Below, piece after piece: positions 1 through 9,028 of a stretch of 34,085 bases of DNA (position 1 is its first letter; each line of letters opens with the position of its first letter). The stretch spans positions 1 to 34,085 of the forward strand of contig VBFR01000221.1 in assembly GCA_005889345.1 (NCBI GenBank). Direction: 5' to 3'. Under the pieces are notes generated by a model. That model was not told where the DNA came from, did no database searches, and saw only the letters and a program-made list of their open reading frames with translations. The stretch comes from Chloroflexota bacterium. GTDB lineage: Bacteria > Chloroflexota > Dormibacteria > CF-121. The position numbers and the translations under genes were made by a program.

Positions 1-16
1 CGAGGCCGACTTTGAG

Positions 17-409
17 ATGCGCAACATATCTGCGACGGGTTGTTGGGTCTATGGATATGTCGGGTTTCAAGTGCTGGATCGATACGGCCAGCCCTTGCCA
101 CAATCCTTGAATTGGTCGACGCAATCCATGTTCGGCGAGAGTCAGCCACCAAGCCGCATCCTGCTTCCGGCCGGCACGACCCCGCTCGGAGTTGAGCCGC
201 GGACCGGTCATGCCTTCTTCAACCTGTTCACGGAGGACGTGACATGCGATGTCAACAAAAACCCGGTCGCAACCATCAAGGTCTGGCCCCCTGATGAGTA
301 CCGGCCGCTCACGATCCCCGCGCAGAGCCTGAGCGGCCTCCAATTCGGCTTCTGCGGTGGCTTTGGAGTCGACCCGCTTCAAATCCAGCCGTTACCGGGC
401 TCGGGCTGA
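17..409 (+). CDS. DUF4232-like secreted/lipoprotein C-terminal portion (5' end probably outside the window)
   Basis: ORF open from the window edge; GCWVYGYVGFQVLDRYGQPL...PAGTTPLGVEP...C pattern resembles DUF4232 domains. Confidence 0.5.
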   Translation: MRNISATGCWVYGYVGFQVLDRYGQPLPQSLNWSTQSMFGESQPPSRILLPAGTTPLGVEPRTGHAFFNLFTEDVTCDVNKNPVATIKVWPPDEYRPLTIPAQSLSGLQFGFCGGFGVDPLQIQPLPGSG

Positions 410-440
410 GCAGCTCTACACGAGGATCCAGCCGAGCCCG
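396..440. terminator. Inverted repeat between convergent gene ends
   Basis: CGGGCTCGGGCTG (396-408) versus CAGCCGAGCCCG (429-440): about 12 bp with one bulge, spanning both stop codons. Confidence 0.35.
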
Positions 441-1054
441 ATCGCCCGAGCGACGGCTTCCGCGCGCGAGCGCGCATTGAGCTTGCCCAGGACGGCGCCG
501 GCATGGAACTTCACGGTGTGCTCGCTGATCCGCAATTGCCGGGCGATCTGTCGGTTCGTCAGTCCACGCGCCATCCACTGCAAGACCTCGAGCTCCCGTG
601 GCGTAAGCGCTTCGGCGGGTGCCCGGAGTGCCGGCTCGATCCGCTCCTCCTGTGGCAGGAGCGCGGAAAGATCTGCGCGCGCAATCGACACCAGCCCGCG
701 CGCCGAGGCGCGCAACGCGGCCGCCAGTGTCTCGCCGTCGACCGCGGCCGGCAGCAGCGCCGATGCGCCGAATGTCAGGGCCTGCGAGACCGCGCCGTGC
801 TCGCTCGCCAGCGCGACGATGGGCAGCCCCGGCTGGGCCGTTGCAAGGCGGGCGATCGCGTCGAGGTCCTCGGCTTCGCCGTCGCCCGCATCCAGCAGCA
901 CAGTGTCGGGGAGCAGCTGCCCGGCGAGGGACGCGGCTTCGGCGACACCGGTCGCGCCCACGATCTTCATGCCGGTCATTCCCGCGACCAGCACGGCCAG
1001 CCCGCTGCGGGCCAGCGGATTCGCGGCGACGATCAGCACCCGGAGGTCGGCCAT
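416..1054 (-). CDS. LuxR/NarL-family response regulator (receiver-like domain plus HTH)
   Basis: C-terminal LTPRELEVLQWMARGLTNRQIARQLRISEHTVKFHAGAVLGKL is a typical LuxR HTH; N-terminal ADLRVLIVAANPLARSGL is receiver-like. The ORF track start is 1090; an internal ATG at 1054 fits better. Confidence 0.85.
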   Translation of the reverse strand: MADLRVLIVAANPLARSGLAVLVAGMTGMKIVGATGVAEAASLAGQLLPDTVLLDAGDGEAEDLDAIARLATAQPGLPIVALASEHGAVSQALTFGASALLPAAVDGETLAAALRASARGLVSIARADLSALLPQEERIEPALRAPAEALTPRELEVLQWMARGLTNRQIARQLRISEHTVKFHAGAVLGKLNARSRAEAVARAIGLGWILV

Positions 1055-1076
1055 GATGATGTTGTACCCAAGGATC

Positions 1077-2021
1077 TCACGGAGATCCATCCGGCAACCA
1101 ATCTCGAGTCAAAAAGAGCCAGAAGGCGAGCCCGGCGTAGGGCCCGTAACGGTTGAAGCGGCGCTCGATCACCCGATCGCTGACCGGAGCCTTCCGGCCG
1201 AGCAGCCGCGCGTAGGTCGGCCGCGTCCACGAATCGAGGATCAGGCGGTCGTACCGCCCGAGCATCAGCATGATGTGGGCGGCGGCGTACGGCCCAACCC
1301 CGGGCAGCGCCAGCAGTTGGGTGGCCACCTCGTCGTCCGGAAGATCGTCACGCGATGTCGCGGCGAGTGCTTCGAGATCGACGCGACCTTTGGCCACCGA
1401 GGTTGCCAGCGCCTTCAGATAGGGACCGCGGTAGCCGGTGCCCGCAACTTTTCTATAGAAGGATGGCGGCGCGGCAGCCATGGCTTCCGGTGTCGGAAAG
1501 GCGCGCCCGTAGGGACTGTCGGGCGGCGCCCCCGACGCCTTCTCGCCCAGCTGCTGCACGAGCGCGTTCACCATTCGCGTGGTTCCGCCCCAGGAGGTAT
1601 TCGTCGTGCAGATCGTCTTGACCACGTCCTCGAACACTGTCGGGCTGCGCACCATCCGGCCCGCGCCGGTGAGGACCCAGGCGAGATCGGGATCCTGGGC
1701 GGCCACGGTGTAGAAGGGCGTCAGGTCGAGGTCGAGGCTGAGGACATGCCGCACCTGGGCCATGATGGCGACGCCAACGGTGGGCGTCGGCGAGGGACCT
1801 GTGACGGCGATCAGCCCGTGCCCGGGACGGGCCTGGGAGATGATCAACGTGCGAGCGCCGATCCCCGCGAGCGGCACCGTGATTTCGAAGGTCCACGCCT
1901 TCTGATCGAGCCGCATCGGAGGCAGTTCCGCGATCCCGTGCGAGAGAAAAACACGCCGCAGGTCGATGACCTCGCCCGCAGGGCCGACTAGCGGGAATTC
2001 AGCTGTCCAGCCCTCAGCCAT
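1077..2021 (-). CDS. HhH-GPD family DNA glycosylase (AlkA/OGG-like)
   Basis: LLALPGVGPYAAAHIMLMLGRYDRLILDSWTR contains a helix-hairpin-helix and downstream Asp typical of HhH-GPD enzymes. Confidence 0.8.
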   Translation of the reverse strand: MAEGWTAEFPLVGPAGEVIDLRRVFLSHGIAELPPMRLDQKAWTFEITVPLAGIGARTLIISQARPGHGLIAVTGPSPTPTVGVAIMAQVRHVLSLDLDLTPFYTVAAQDPDLAWVLTGAGRMVRSPTVFEDVVKTICTTNTSWGGTTRMVNALVQQLGEKASGAPPDSPYGRAFPTPEAMAAAPPSFYRKVAGTGYRGPYLKALATSVAKGRVDLEALAATSRDDLPDDEVATQLLALPGVGPYAAAHIMLMLGRYDRLILDSWTRPTYARLLGRKAPVSDRVIERRFNRYGPYAGLAFWLFLTRDWLPDGSP

Positions 2022-2445
2022 TCGATGCGGCGAGGTAATCCAGGGCGGCCAGGTAGCCCTCGAACCCGAGGCCCGAGATCACGCCCTTCGCGGCCGCAGC
2101 CGTCACCATACGGTGCCTCTCCGGCTCCCGGGCGAAGACGTTGGAGATGTGGACCTCGACGACCGGCTTGCCCGAGCCGCGCAGCGCATCGGCAAGCGCC
2201 AGACCGTAGTGGGACAGCGCTCCCGGGTTGATGATGATCGCGTCGCTGGCCACGCCCTCTTTTTCGATCCAGTCGATCAGCTGGCCCTCGTGATTCGACT
2301 GCAGGCAGGTCAGCGCGAAGTCGAGCTCGCGGGCACGTTCGTTGAGCAGCTTTTCCAGATCGGCCAGGGTCTGGGTGCCGTAGACCTCCGGCTCGCGGCG
2401 ACCGAGCGTGCCAAGGTTGGGACCGTTGAGCACGAGGACCTTCAA
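2014..2445 (-). CDS. aroQ: Type II 3-dehydroquinate dehydratase
   Basis: MKVLVLNGPNLGTLGRREPEVYG; IINPGALSHYGLALADAL; VEVHISNVFAREPERH signatures. Confidence 0.96.
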   Translation of the reverse strand: MKVLVLNGPNLGTLGRREPEVYGTQTLADLEKLLNERARELDFALTCLQSNHEGQLIDWIEKEGVASDAIIINPGALSHYGLALADALRGSGKPVVEVHISNVFAREPERHRMVTAAAAKGVISGLGFEGYLAALDYLAASNG

Positions 2446-4055
2446 GCGGGCAGCACCTCCGCCAAAGCGGCATCGACGACCGATGAATCGACCGACCGGC
2501 CGTATTCCGCTCGTCCGATCTCGCGGAGCAGAACCCAGTGCAGCTCGCCGGCCCGTGACTTTTTATCATGTCGCATCGCCTCGATCAGCTTCGCGCGCGG
2601 GACGGTCGGCGGCTCGGCGAGCAGGCCGACGTCGCACAGAAGGCCATGTTGTAGTTCGACAGCCTCGGGCGAGCAGGCACCCGCGCGCAGGCTGATGCGC
2701 GCCGCCACCTCCATGCCCCAGGCAACGGCCTCGCCGTGTCGGAGGCGACCGTACCCGGTGGCGCGTTCGAGGGCGTGGGCAACCGTGTGGCCGTAATTCA
2801 GAATGGCCCGAACGCCAGCTTCGTTCGGGTCGCGGCCGATGACCGAGGCCTTGATGGCGATGGCGCGAACGATTGCCTCACGAACAATTGGCGGCCGGCC
2901 ACCCACTAGGCCCGACAGATTCTGCCGGAGCCAATCAAAGAATCGGCGGTCGCTGATGACGGCTGCCTTGATGATCTCGGCAAATGACGCGCGGAACTCT
3001 TTCTCAGGAAGCGTCCCCAGATAATCCAGGTCGCAGAGGATCGCAGAAGGCTGGTGAACGGCGCCCACCAGGTTTTTGCCGGCCGGCAGATTCACCGCAG
3101 TCTTGCCACCGATGCTGCTGTCGACCATGGCGAGTAGCGTAGTTGGCATCTGTATATAACGGATACCGCGCATCCAGGTGGCCGCGGCCAAGCCGGCAAC
3201 ATCCCCCACACTGCCGCCACCGAGCGCGATCAGGGCGCCCTGACGATCGACGCCCGCGGCCGCGAGCGCGTCGTAGATGCCGGCCAGCACCGATAGCTCC
3301 TTCGCCGCTTCCCCGGCCGGTATCACATGCCGCTGTGCCGCAATGCCTTCGGACGCCAGCGCATCCATCAGTGGCTTAGCCCGGCGCTCGACATGCTCGT
3401 CAGTCACGATCAGTAAGCCTCCACCCTGCCCTTCCCCGTAAACGGGAGAGGGATTTCGCTTGCGCAGGGCAGCCGCGACCAGATGCGTGAGACCGTGGCC
3501 GATTGTCACCTCGTGGGGAGAGCCGGGGACGTCGATAAGGATGCGCTGCAGCCCTCCGGCGGAAAGCCGGCCTTTGACCCGTTCAGCAACCTCGGCCGGA
3601 TCGAGGCCATCGGTCTTTACCACGAGGTCCGCCTCGAGGTAGCGTGGCAACCGGCTCGGCAGCAGCGTAGCGATGGCCGACGTCTTGCCCGACTGAAGCA
3701 GTGGTCGATCGGTCGATCCATTCAGGCGGCGAGCCAGTTCGGTGGGCTCCGCCGTCAGCGCGACGACGTAGTTGCCCTCGCGGATGCGCGCCCAGTTGTC
3801 CTCGCGCATCGGCGCGCCGCCGCCGACCGCGATGACGACGCTGTCGCCCTCCAACGCGCCTTGCAGGCAGCGCGACTCGCGCTCGCGGAACCCGGCCTCG
3901 CCTTCAGTGGAGAAAATCTCGGCTACTGAGCGCCCAGCATCCGCCTCGATCACATCATCGAGGTCCACGAAAGGCCGCTTGAGCCGCTGAGCCAGGCGCG
4001 GGCCTACCGTCGACTTGCCGCTTCCCATGAAGCCGACGAGCACCACGTTGTTCAA
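2442..4055 (-). CDS. aroKB: Fused shikimate kinase / 3-dehydroquinate synthase
   Basis: N-terminal GFMGSGKSTVGPRLAQRLKRPFVDLDD (AroK P-loop) and C-terminal GGGSVGDVAGLAAATWMRGIRYIQMPTTLLAMVDSSIGGKTAVNL (AroB) in one ORF. Confidence 0.95.
   Translation of the reverse strand: MNNVVLVGFMGSGKSTVGPRLAQRLKRPFVDLDDVIEADAGRSVAEIFSTEGEAGFRERESRCLQGALEGDSVVIAVGGGAPMREDNWARIREGNYVVALTAEPTELARRLNGSTDRPLLQSGKTSAIATLLPSRLPRYLEADLVVKTDGLDPAEVAERVKGRLSAGGLQRILIDVPGSPHEVTIGHGLTHLVAAALRKRNPSPVYGEGQGGGLLIVTDEHVERRAKPLMDALASEGIAAQRHVIPAGEAAKELSVLAGIYDALAAAGVDRQGALIALGGGSVGDVAGLAAATWMRGIRYIQMPTTLLAMVDSSIGGKTAVNLPAGKNLVGAVHQPSAILCDLDYLGTLPEKEFRASFAEIIKAAVISDRRFFDWLRQNLSGLVGGRPPIVREAIVRAIAIKASVIGRDPNEAGVRAILNYGHTVAHALERATGYGRLRHGEAVAWGMEVAARISLRAGACSPEAVELQHGLLCDVGLLAEPPTVPRAKLIEAMRHDKKSRAGELHWVLLREIGRAEYGRSVDSSVVDAALAEVLPA
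3418..3456. repeat. GC-rich palindromic repeat copy A, in-frame inside the aroB domain
   Basis: cctccaccctgcccttccccgtaaacgggagagggatttcg; same consensus as the copies at 5536, 12800 and 16359. Confidence 0.8.
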
Positions 4056-5140
4056 CGGCGTGTCTCCTGCAGGTAGCTCTCGACGTTACGATGGAGCTCC
4101 GCCACGGAATCGCTGCCGAACTTCTCGAGCAGGACGCCCGCGAGCACCAGCGCCACCATCGCTTCCCCGACCACGCCCGCGGCCGGCACGACGCAGATGT
4201 CACTGCGCTCGTAATGGGCCCGAGCCGGCTCTTTTGTCTTGAGGTCGACGGTAGGGAGCGGCTTGAGCAGGGTCGAGATCGGCTTCATGTAGCCATGGAC
4301 GACGAGTGGTTCGCCGTTGCTCACGCCGCCGGTCAAACCCCCGGCGCGGTTCGTCTCGTGGCCGAGACGCCCATTGTCATAAACGGGGACGTCGTGGACC
4401 TGCGAGCCGGGCAGCCCCGCCCCCTCCACCCCATCGCCGATCGCGACCGCCTTGCAGGCCGGAATGCTGACGATTGCCTGGGCAAGGAGGCCATCAAGCC
4501 TCGTGTCCCACTGGCGGTAGCTGCCCAGGCCGGGCGGCACGCCCTCGGCGACCACGGTGAAGACGCCGCCAAGCGTGTCGCCTCGCTCGCGCGCCGCGTC
4601 GATGGCCGCGACCATCGTCGCACTGGCTTCCTGATCGGGACAGCGGACCGCTGAGCCTTCAACCTCGCCCCATTTAATTGATGGAGGGACAAACGCCTCG
4701 ATCGTGCCGATTGAGCGCGTGTAGCTACGGACCTGGATACCGAATTCGGCGAGCAACAGTTTCGCGACGCCGCCCGCGGCTACCCGCGCCGCGGTCTCGC
4801 GGGCGCTGGCCCGCTCCAGGACGTCGCGCGCGTCATTGGCACCGTACTTGAGCATGCCGGCAAGGTCGGCGTGGCCCGGCCGGACCCGTGTGATCGGCTT
4901 GCGCTTCACCTCGGCGGCGTCGACGGCCATCACCTGGCGCCAGTTCTCCCAATCTGCGACGATGTGGGCCTCGTCGTGCTCGATCGCCATCCGCCCGCCG
5001 CGACCGTGACCACCCTGCCGACGTTGAAGGTCGCGGGCCAGGTCTTCTTCCCGCACCGTCAAACCAGCGGGCACGCCGTCGAGAATGACGGTGAGCCGCT
5101 CGCCGTGCGATTCTCCGGCCGTGAGCAATCGGAGCGTCAT
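4052..5140 (-). CDS. aroC: Chorismate synthase
   Basis: MTLRLLTAGESHGERLTVILDGVPAGL; RPGHADLAGMLKYGANDARDVLERASARETAARVAAG. Confidence 0.97.
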   Translation of the reverse strand: MTLRLLTAGESHGERLTVILDGVPAGLTVREEDLARDLQRRQGGHGRGGRMAIEHDEAHIVADWENWRQVMAVDAAEVKRKPITRVRPGHADLAGMLKYGANDARDVLERASARETAARVAAGGVAKLLLAEFGIQVRSYTRSIGTIEAFVPPSIKWGEVEGSAVRCPDQEASATMVAAIDAARERGDTLGGVFTVVAEGVPPGLGSYRQWDTRLDGLLAQAIVSIPACKAVAIGDGVEGAGLPGSQVHDVPVYDNGRLGHETNRAGGLTGGVSNGEPLVVHGYMKPISTLLKPLPTVDLKTKEPARAHYERSDICVVPAAGVVGEAMVALVLAGVLLEKFGSDSVAELHRNVESYLQETRR

Positions 5141-5913
5141 GCCGGCACCGATGCGCCGTCTAACGCAGCCCGCATCACGTTAAGCGGCGCCTTCCTTCCG
5201 GTCCAGATCTCAAACGATGCGGCGCCCTGGTGCAGCAACATCGCCCGGCCCTCCGCCGACCGGCGGCTGCGGAGGTCGAAGAGGCGTTGGTCCCGTCGTA
5301 ACCAGGAGGGCGGCGGAAGATCGGCGGGGGTGGCATTGACGACGAGGTCCGCGCGGGCAACGGTCTGCTTAATGTGGTCCATCTCAAGGGAGCCGCCCCG
5401 CTCGATCTCGAGATCCCGACACAGCCGTTGGGCCTGCTCGAGATTGCGGGCAATGACCCAGATGTCGGCAACGGGTTGCAGGGCGGCGGCAACCGCTCGC
5501 GCGGCGCCGCCGGCGCCGATGATCGCGACGCGGAAGCCCCCACCCTGCCCTCCCCCGCGAGCGGGGGAGGGTATTTGTTCATCGAGGGCGCGGCGGAAGC
5601 CTTCGACGTCGGTATTCCAGCCCTTCAGCCTGGCGCCCTGCCGGCTGATCGTGTTGACCGCGCCGATGCGGGCGGCCAGCGGATCGAGATCATCGAGGAA
5701 GGCGATCGCGGATTCCTTGTGTGGGATCGTGACATTAGCCCCGAGGATGCGCTCATCGCCTCGCAGCTCGGCCATCGCCGCGGCGAAGTCGGCGCGGCTC
5801 ACTTCTCGAAGCGCATAACGGCAGTCGATGCCGAGTGCCTCGAAGGCGGCATTCTGCATCACGGGCGAGAGGCTGCGAGAAACGGGGTCGCCCAGCAGGA
5901 GCACTCTATTCAT
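5137..5913 (-). CDS. aroE: Shikimate dehydrogenase
   Basis: MNRVLLLGDPVSRSLSPVMQNAAFEALG; GANVTIPHKESA; VAIIGAGGAARAVAAAL. Start re-assigned from 6114 to the ATG at 5913. Confidence 0.95.
   Translation of the reverse strand: MNRVLLLGDPVSRSLSPVMQNAAFEALGIDCRYALREVSRADFAAAMAELRGDERILGANVTIPHKESAIAFLDDLDPLAARIGAVNTISRQGARLKGWNTDVEGFRRALDEQIPSPARGGGQGGGFRVAIIGAGGAARAVAAALQPVADIWVIARNLEQAQRLCRDLEIERGGSLEMDHIKQTVARADLVVNATPADLPPPSWLRRDQRLFDLRSRRSAEGRAMLLHQGAASFEIWTGRKAPLNVMRAALDGASVPA
5536..5575. repeat. GC-rich palindromic repeat copy B, in-frame inside aroE
   Basis: ccccaccctgccctcccccgcgagcgggggagggtatttg; near-perfect CTCCCCCGC/GCGGGGGAG dyad. Confidence 0.88.
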
Positions 5914-7207
5914 GGGTGAGCTCCTGGAGTTGCGTGAAGAAGTTCGGATAGGAGACGGCGACGCAGTCGGCGTCCTCGATCGTGGTCGGACCGGAGGCGA
6001 CGAGTGCCGCCACCGCCAGCGCCATCGCGACGCGGTGATCACCGTGGGACTCGACGGCCGCGCCGCGCAGGCCCGTCGGTCCCTTGACACTGACGCCGTC
6101 GGGGCGCTCCTCAACGATTGCGCCCATTCGGCGGAGGCCCTCCGCCATGGTGGCGATCCGGTCGCTTTCCTTGACGCGGAGCTCGCCCGCGCCGTCGATG
6201 CTCGTGACGCCTTCGGCCTGGGTCGCCAACACGAGCAGGGTCGGGATCTCGTCGATGGCGGCCGCTACGTCGGCGGCTTTGAGGACGGTGGCACGAAGGC
6301 GCTGCCCGGTGACGGTCACCATGCCGCGCGGCTCGATATCGCCAGACGGCCCTTCGATCTTGACCTCGCAGCCCATCGATCGCAGCATCGCGAGGAAGGC
6401 GACCCGGGTCGGGTTGAGGCCGACATCACCGACGATGACCGACCAGCCAGGCCGCAGTGCCGCCGCCGTCAGCCAGAAGGCGGCTGACGAAAAGTCGCCA
6501 GGGATCGCGAGCTCAATCGGCCGCAATGGCTGATGCGACGGACGGATGACGACTCCGTCGGCCGTCGCGTCGACATCTGTTCCCATCGCGCGTAAGAGCC
6601 GCTCGGTGTGGTCGCGCGTGGGCGTGGGCTCCACGACGGTCGTCGGCCCGCTGGCGGAAAGCCCGGCCAGCAGCAGCGCGCTCTTCACCTGGGCACTTGC
6701 TATCGGGAGCGTGTGCCGCCGTCCCTGCAGCAACGTTCCCGTCACAACCACAGGAGCCCGACTCTCCCGCGATTCGATCCTGGCGCCCATGGTCCGCAGC
6801 GGCTCGATCACGCGATCCATCGGGCGGCGGCGGAGCGAGGCGTCGCCGTCGAGGGTCGCGGCAATCGAGCTGCCGGCCAGCAGGCCCAACAGGAGCCGCA
6901 TCGTGGTCCCGGAGTTCGCGCAATCGAGGATCCCGTGCGGCGTCGCGAAGGAGCGTAGGCCCGCGCCACGGATCCGCGCGGTGCGGCCGCTGCGCTGGAG
7001 GTCGGCACCGAGGGCGCGCAGGCAGGCAACGGTCGCCAGGACATCTTCACCTTCGGGCAGACCGTGCACCCAGCTTTCGCCCTGTGCCAGAGCGGCCAGC
7101 ATCAGCACGCGGTGAGCAATCGATTTATCGCCGGGAACCGACAGTTCACCGGCTAGGCGCGTTGCCGGTGAGATAGTTCGGGCGGACTGAACTTCAGCGC
7201 GCGGCAT
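5906..7207 (-). CDS. aroA: 3-phosphoshikimate 1-carboxyvinyltransferase (EPSP synthase)
   Basis: LAGELSVPGDKSIAHRVLMLAALA; LDCANSGTTMRLLLGLLAG; LRVKESDRIATMAEGLRRMGA. Confidence 0.97.
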   Translation of the reverse strand: MPRAEVQSARTISPATRLAGELSVPGDKSIAHRVLMLAALAQGESWVHGLPEGEDVLATVACLRALGADLQRSGRTARIRGAGLRSFATPHGILDCANSGTTMRLLLGLLAGSSIAATLDGDASLRRRPMDRVIEPLRTMGARIESRESRAPVVVTGTLLQGRRHTLPIASAQVKSALLLAGLSASGPTTVVEPTPTRDHTERLLRAMGTDVDATADGVVIRPSHQPLRPIELAIPGDFSSAAFWLTAAALRPGWSVIVGDVGLNPTRVAFLAMLRSMGCEVKIEGPSGDIEPRGMVTVTGQRLRATVLKAADVAAAIDEIPTLLVLATQAEGVTSIDGAGELRVKESDRIATMAEGLRRMGAIVEERPDGVSVKGPTGLRGAAVESHGDHRVAMALAVAALVASGPTTIEDADCVAVSYPNFFTQLQELTHE

Positions 7208-8006
7208 GCACGCCCTCGCTAAATAGCTCCTTCACCCTGGTTCCGGTGGCGATTCGCTGACGATAGCGGTGCAGGACCGCATCGAAGCGATCGATTGCGT
7301 CCACCAGCGCGTCGCGATTCTCCCGCGCGATCGCCTCGTACATCGCGGGGTCGCCGCCGGCCAGGCGTACCATGCCGCGATACCCTGGCCCTCCGAGCGT
7401 CGAATCGGCGTTCCGGTGCACCGTTTCGGCAAAGGCCGAGCTGAGCGCGAAGGCCAGGTGGCTGAGCAAGGCCATCTGCTGGTCGTGGGCGTCGGCGGGC
7501 ATGAAGCTCGGCGTGGCACCAATCGCGCGCACCATCTCGAACCAGATGTCGAACGGCCGGACGTCCTGACCCTGGGTTGGAGTGAAGATCCAGGGCTCCC
7601 GATCGAAGATGGCGGCATCGCTCTCCTCCAGCCCGCTTTGCGCCTTGCCGGCCACCGGGTGGCCGCCAAGAAAACGCGAGGGATTCGACAAACGCTTCGC
7701 CCACCCAATGACGGGCCGCTTGACGCTGGCCACATCCGTGATGAGGGTTCCGGCCGGGACGATGGGTCCCAGGCGTTCAATCACACCGGCGATCTGGTCG
7801 ATCGGTGTCGCGATCACCACAATGTCGCAGTCCGAAACATCGCTCAAATCCGTCGATGCCCGGTTGACAGCCCCGCGTTGCATCGCCGCGGCCGCGCTTT
7901 CCGCTCGCCGTGCCACGCCCGTGACGTCGATCGAGTGGCGCAGGCGGCGCAGGGCCAGCCCGAGAGAGCCGCCGATCAAGCCGAGCCCGACGATGCCGAC
8001 CCGCAT
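7194..8006 (-). CDS. tyrA: Prephenate dehydrogenase
   Basis: [71 protein letters not shown]. Confidence 0.93.
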   Translation of the reverse strand: MRVGIVGLGLIGGSLGLALRRLRHSIDVTGVARRAESAAAAMQRGAVNRASTDLSDVSDCDIVVIATPIDQIAGVIERLGPIVPAGTLITDVASVKRPVIGWAKRLSNPSRFLGGHPVAGKAQSGLEESDAAIFDREPWIFTPTQGQDVRPFDIWFEMVRAIGATPSFMPADAHDQQMALLSHLAFALSSAFAETVHRNADSTLGGPGYRGMVRLAGGDPAMYEAIARENRDALVDAIDRFDAVLHRYRQRIATGTRVKELFSEGVHAAR

Positions 8007-9028
8007 CAGGCCACTCCGACCGTCCGGCTCAGCGCCGCGGCGACGGCGTCGACCTGTTCGACCAGGTGGGCGAACGCTTGCGGGGTCAGCGATTGGGCGC
8101 CATCGGAGAGCGCAACCTCCGGCTGAGCGTGCACCTCGACCATCAGCCCGTGAGCGCCCGCAGCGATCCCCGCCAGCGCCATCGACGTGACGAGGGAACG
8201 CCGACCGGTGCCATGGCTTGGGTCAACGATCACCGGAAGGTGGCTCAACTCCTTGATGAGCGGTACGGCGTTGAGGTCCAGCGTGTTGCGGGTGTAGGTC
8301 TCGAAGGTGCGAATGCCCCGCTCGCAGAGGATCACCTCGTAGTTGCCCTGGCTCAGGATGTACTCGGCGGACAGCAACCACTCCTCGATCGTCGCGGACA
8401 TGCCGCGCTTCAGCAGGACCGGCTTGCGCAGGCGACCGACTTCGGACAGCAGCGGGAAGTTCTGCATGTTGCGGGCGCCGATTTGCAGCACGTCGACGAT
8501 GTCGGCAAGCGTCCCAATGTCGGCCGGCTCCAGCACCTCGCACACCAGGGGAAGACCGGTCTCGCGTTTCGCCTCGCGCAGGATGCTGACGCCGTCGCCG
8601 CGCAGTCCCTGGAAGCTGTAGGGAGAGGTGCGTGGTTTGAAGACACCACCACGCAGAGCGTGGGCCCCCGCCGCCCGCACCTTCCGGCAGGTCTCGAGAT
8701 AGAGCTCTTCGCCGTCAACCGAGCACGGTCCGGCGACGATCCAGGGGCGGTCCCCACCAACCTCCTGCGCACCAACCCTGATGCGGGTATCACGCGATCG
8801 AAACTCGCGATTCGACAATTTGAATGGCTTCGTGATGGGTACCACCTCGGCTACGCCGGGCGCCTCGATGAAGAGTTCCCGAAGCGCGAATGGATTTGTC
8901 CCGATAACGCCGATCACCGTTCGCTCGTCGCCGTCGCTCAGATGGGTCCGGCAACCGTGGGCCTCGACCTGGGAAACGACCGCCGCCACCTGCGCCGGGG
9001 TCGCGTCGTGCCGCATCACGATGATCAT
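8006..9028 (-). CDS. aroF: 3-deoxy-7-phosphoheptulonate synthase (AroA(G)/AroF type)
   Basis: [82 protein letters not shown]. Start re-assigned from 9124 to the ATG at 9028. Confidence 0.95.
   Translation of the reverse strand: MIIVMRHDATPAQVAAVVSQVEAHGCRTHLSDGDERTVIGVIGTNPFALRELFIEAPGVAEVVPITKPFKLSNREFRSRDTRIRVGAQEVGGDRPWIVAGPCSVDGEELYLETCRKVRAAGAHALRGGVFKPRTSPYSFQGLRGDGVSILREAKRETGLPLVCEVLEPADIGTLADIVDVLQIGARNMQNFPLLSEVGRLRKPVLLKRGMSATIEEWLLSAEYILSQGNYEVILCERGIRTFETYTRNTLDLNAVPLIKELSHLPVIVDPSHGTGRRSLVTSMALAGIAAGAHGLMVEVHAQPEVALSDGAQSLTPQAFAHLVEQVDAVAAALSRTVGVA

Noticed and set aside
357-1991. 544-aa plus-strand ORF
   Set aside because: Antisense to the response regulator and glycosylase genes; Arg/Ser/Ala-rich translation without recognisable domains, typical of GC-rich spurious ORFs.
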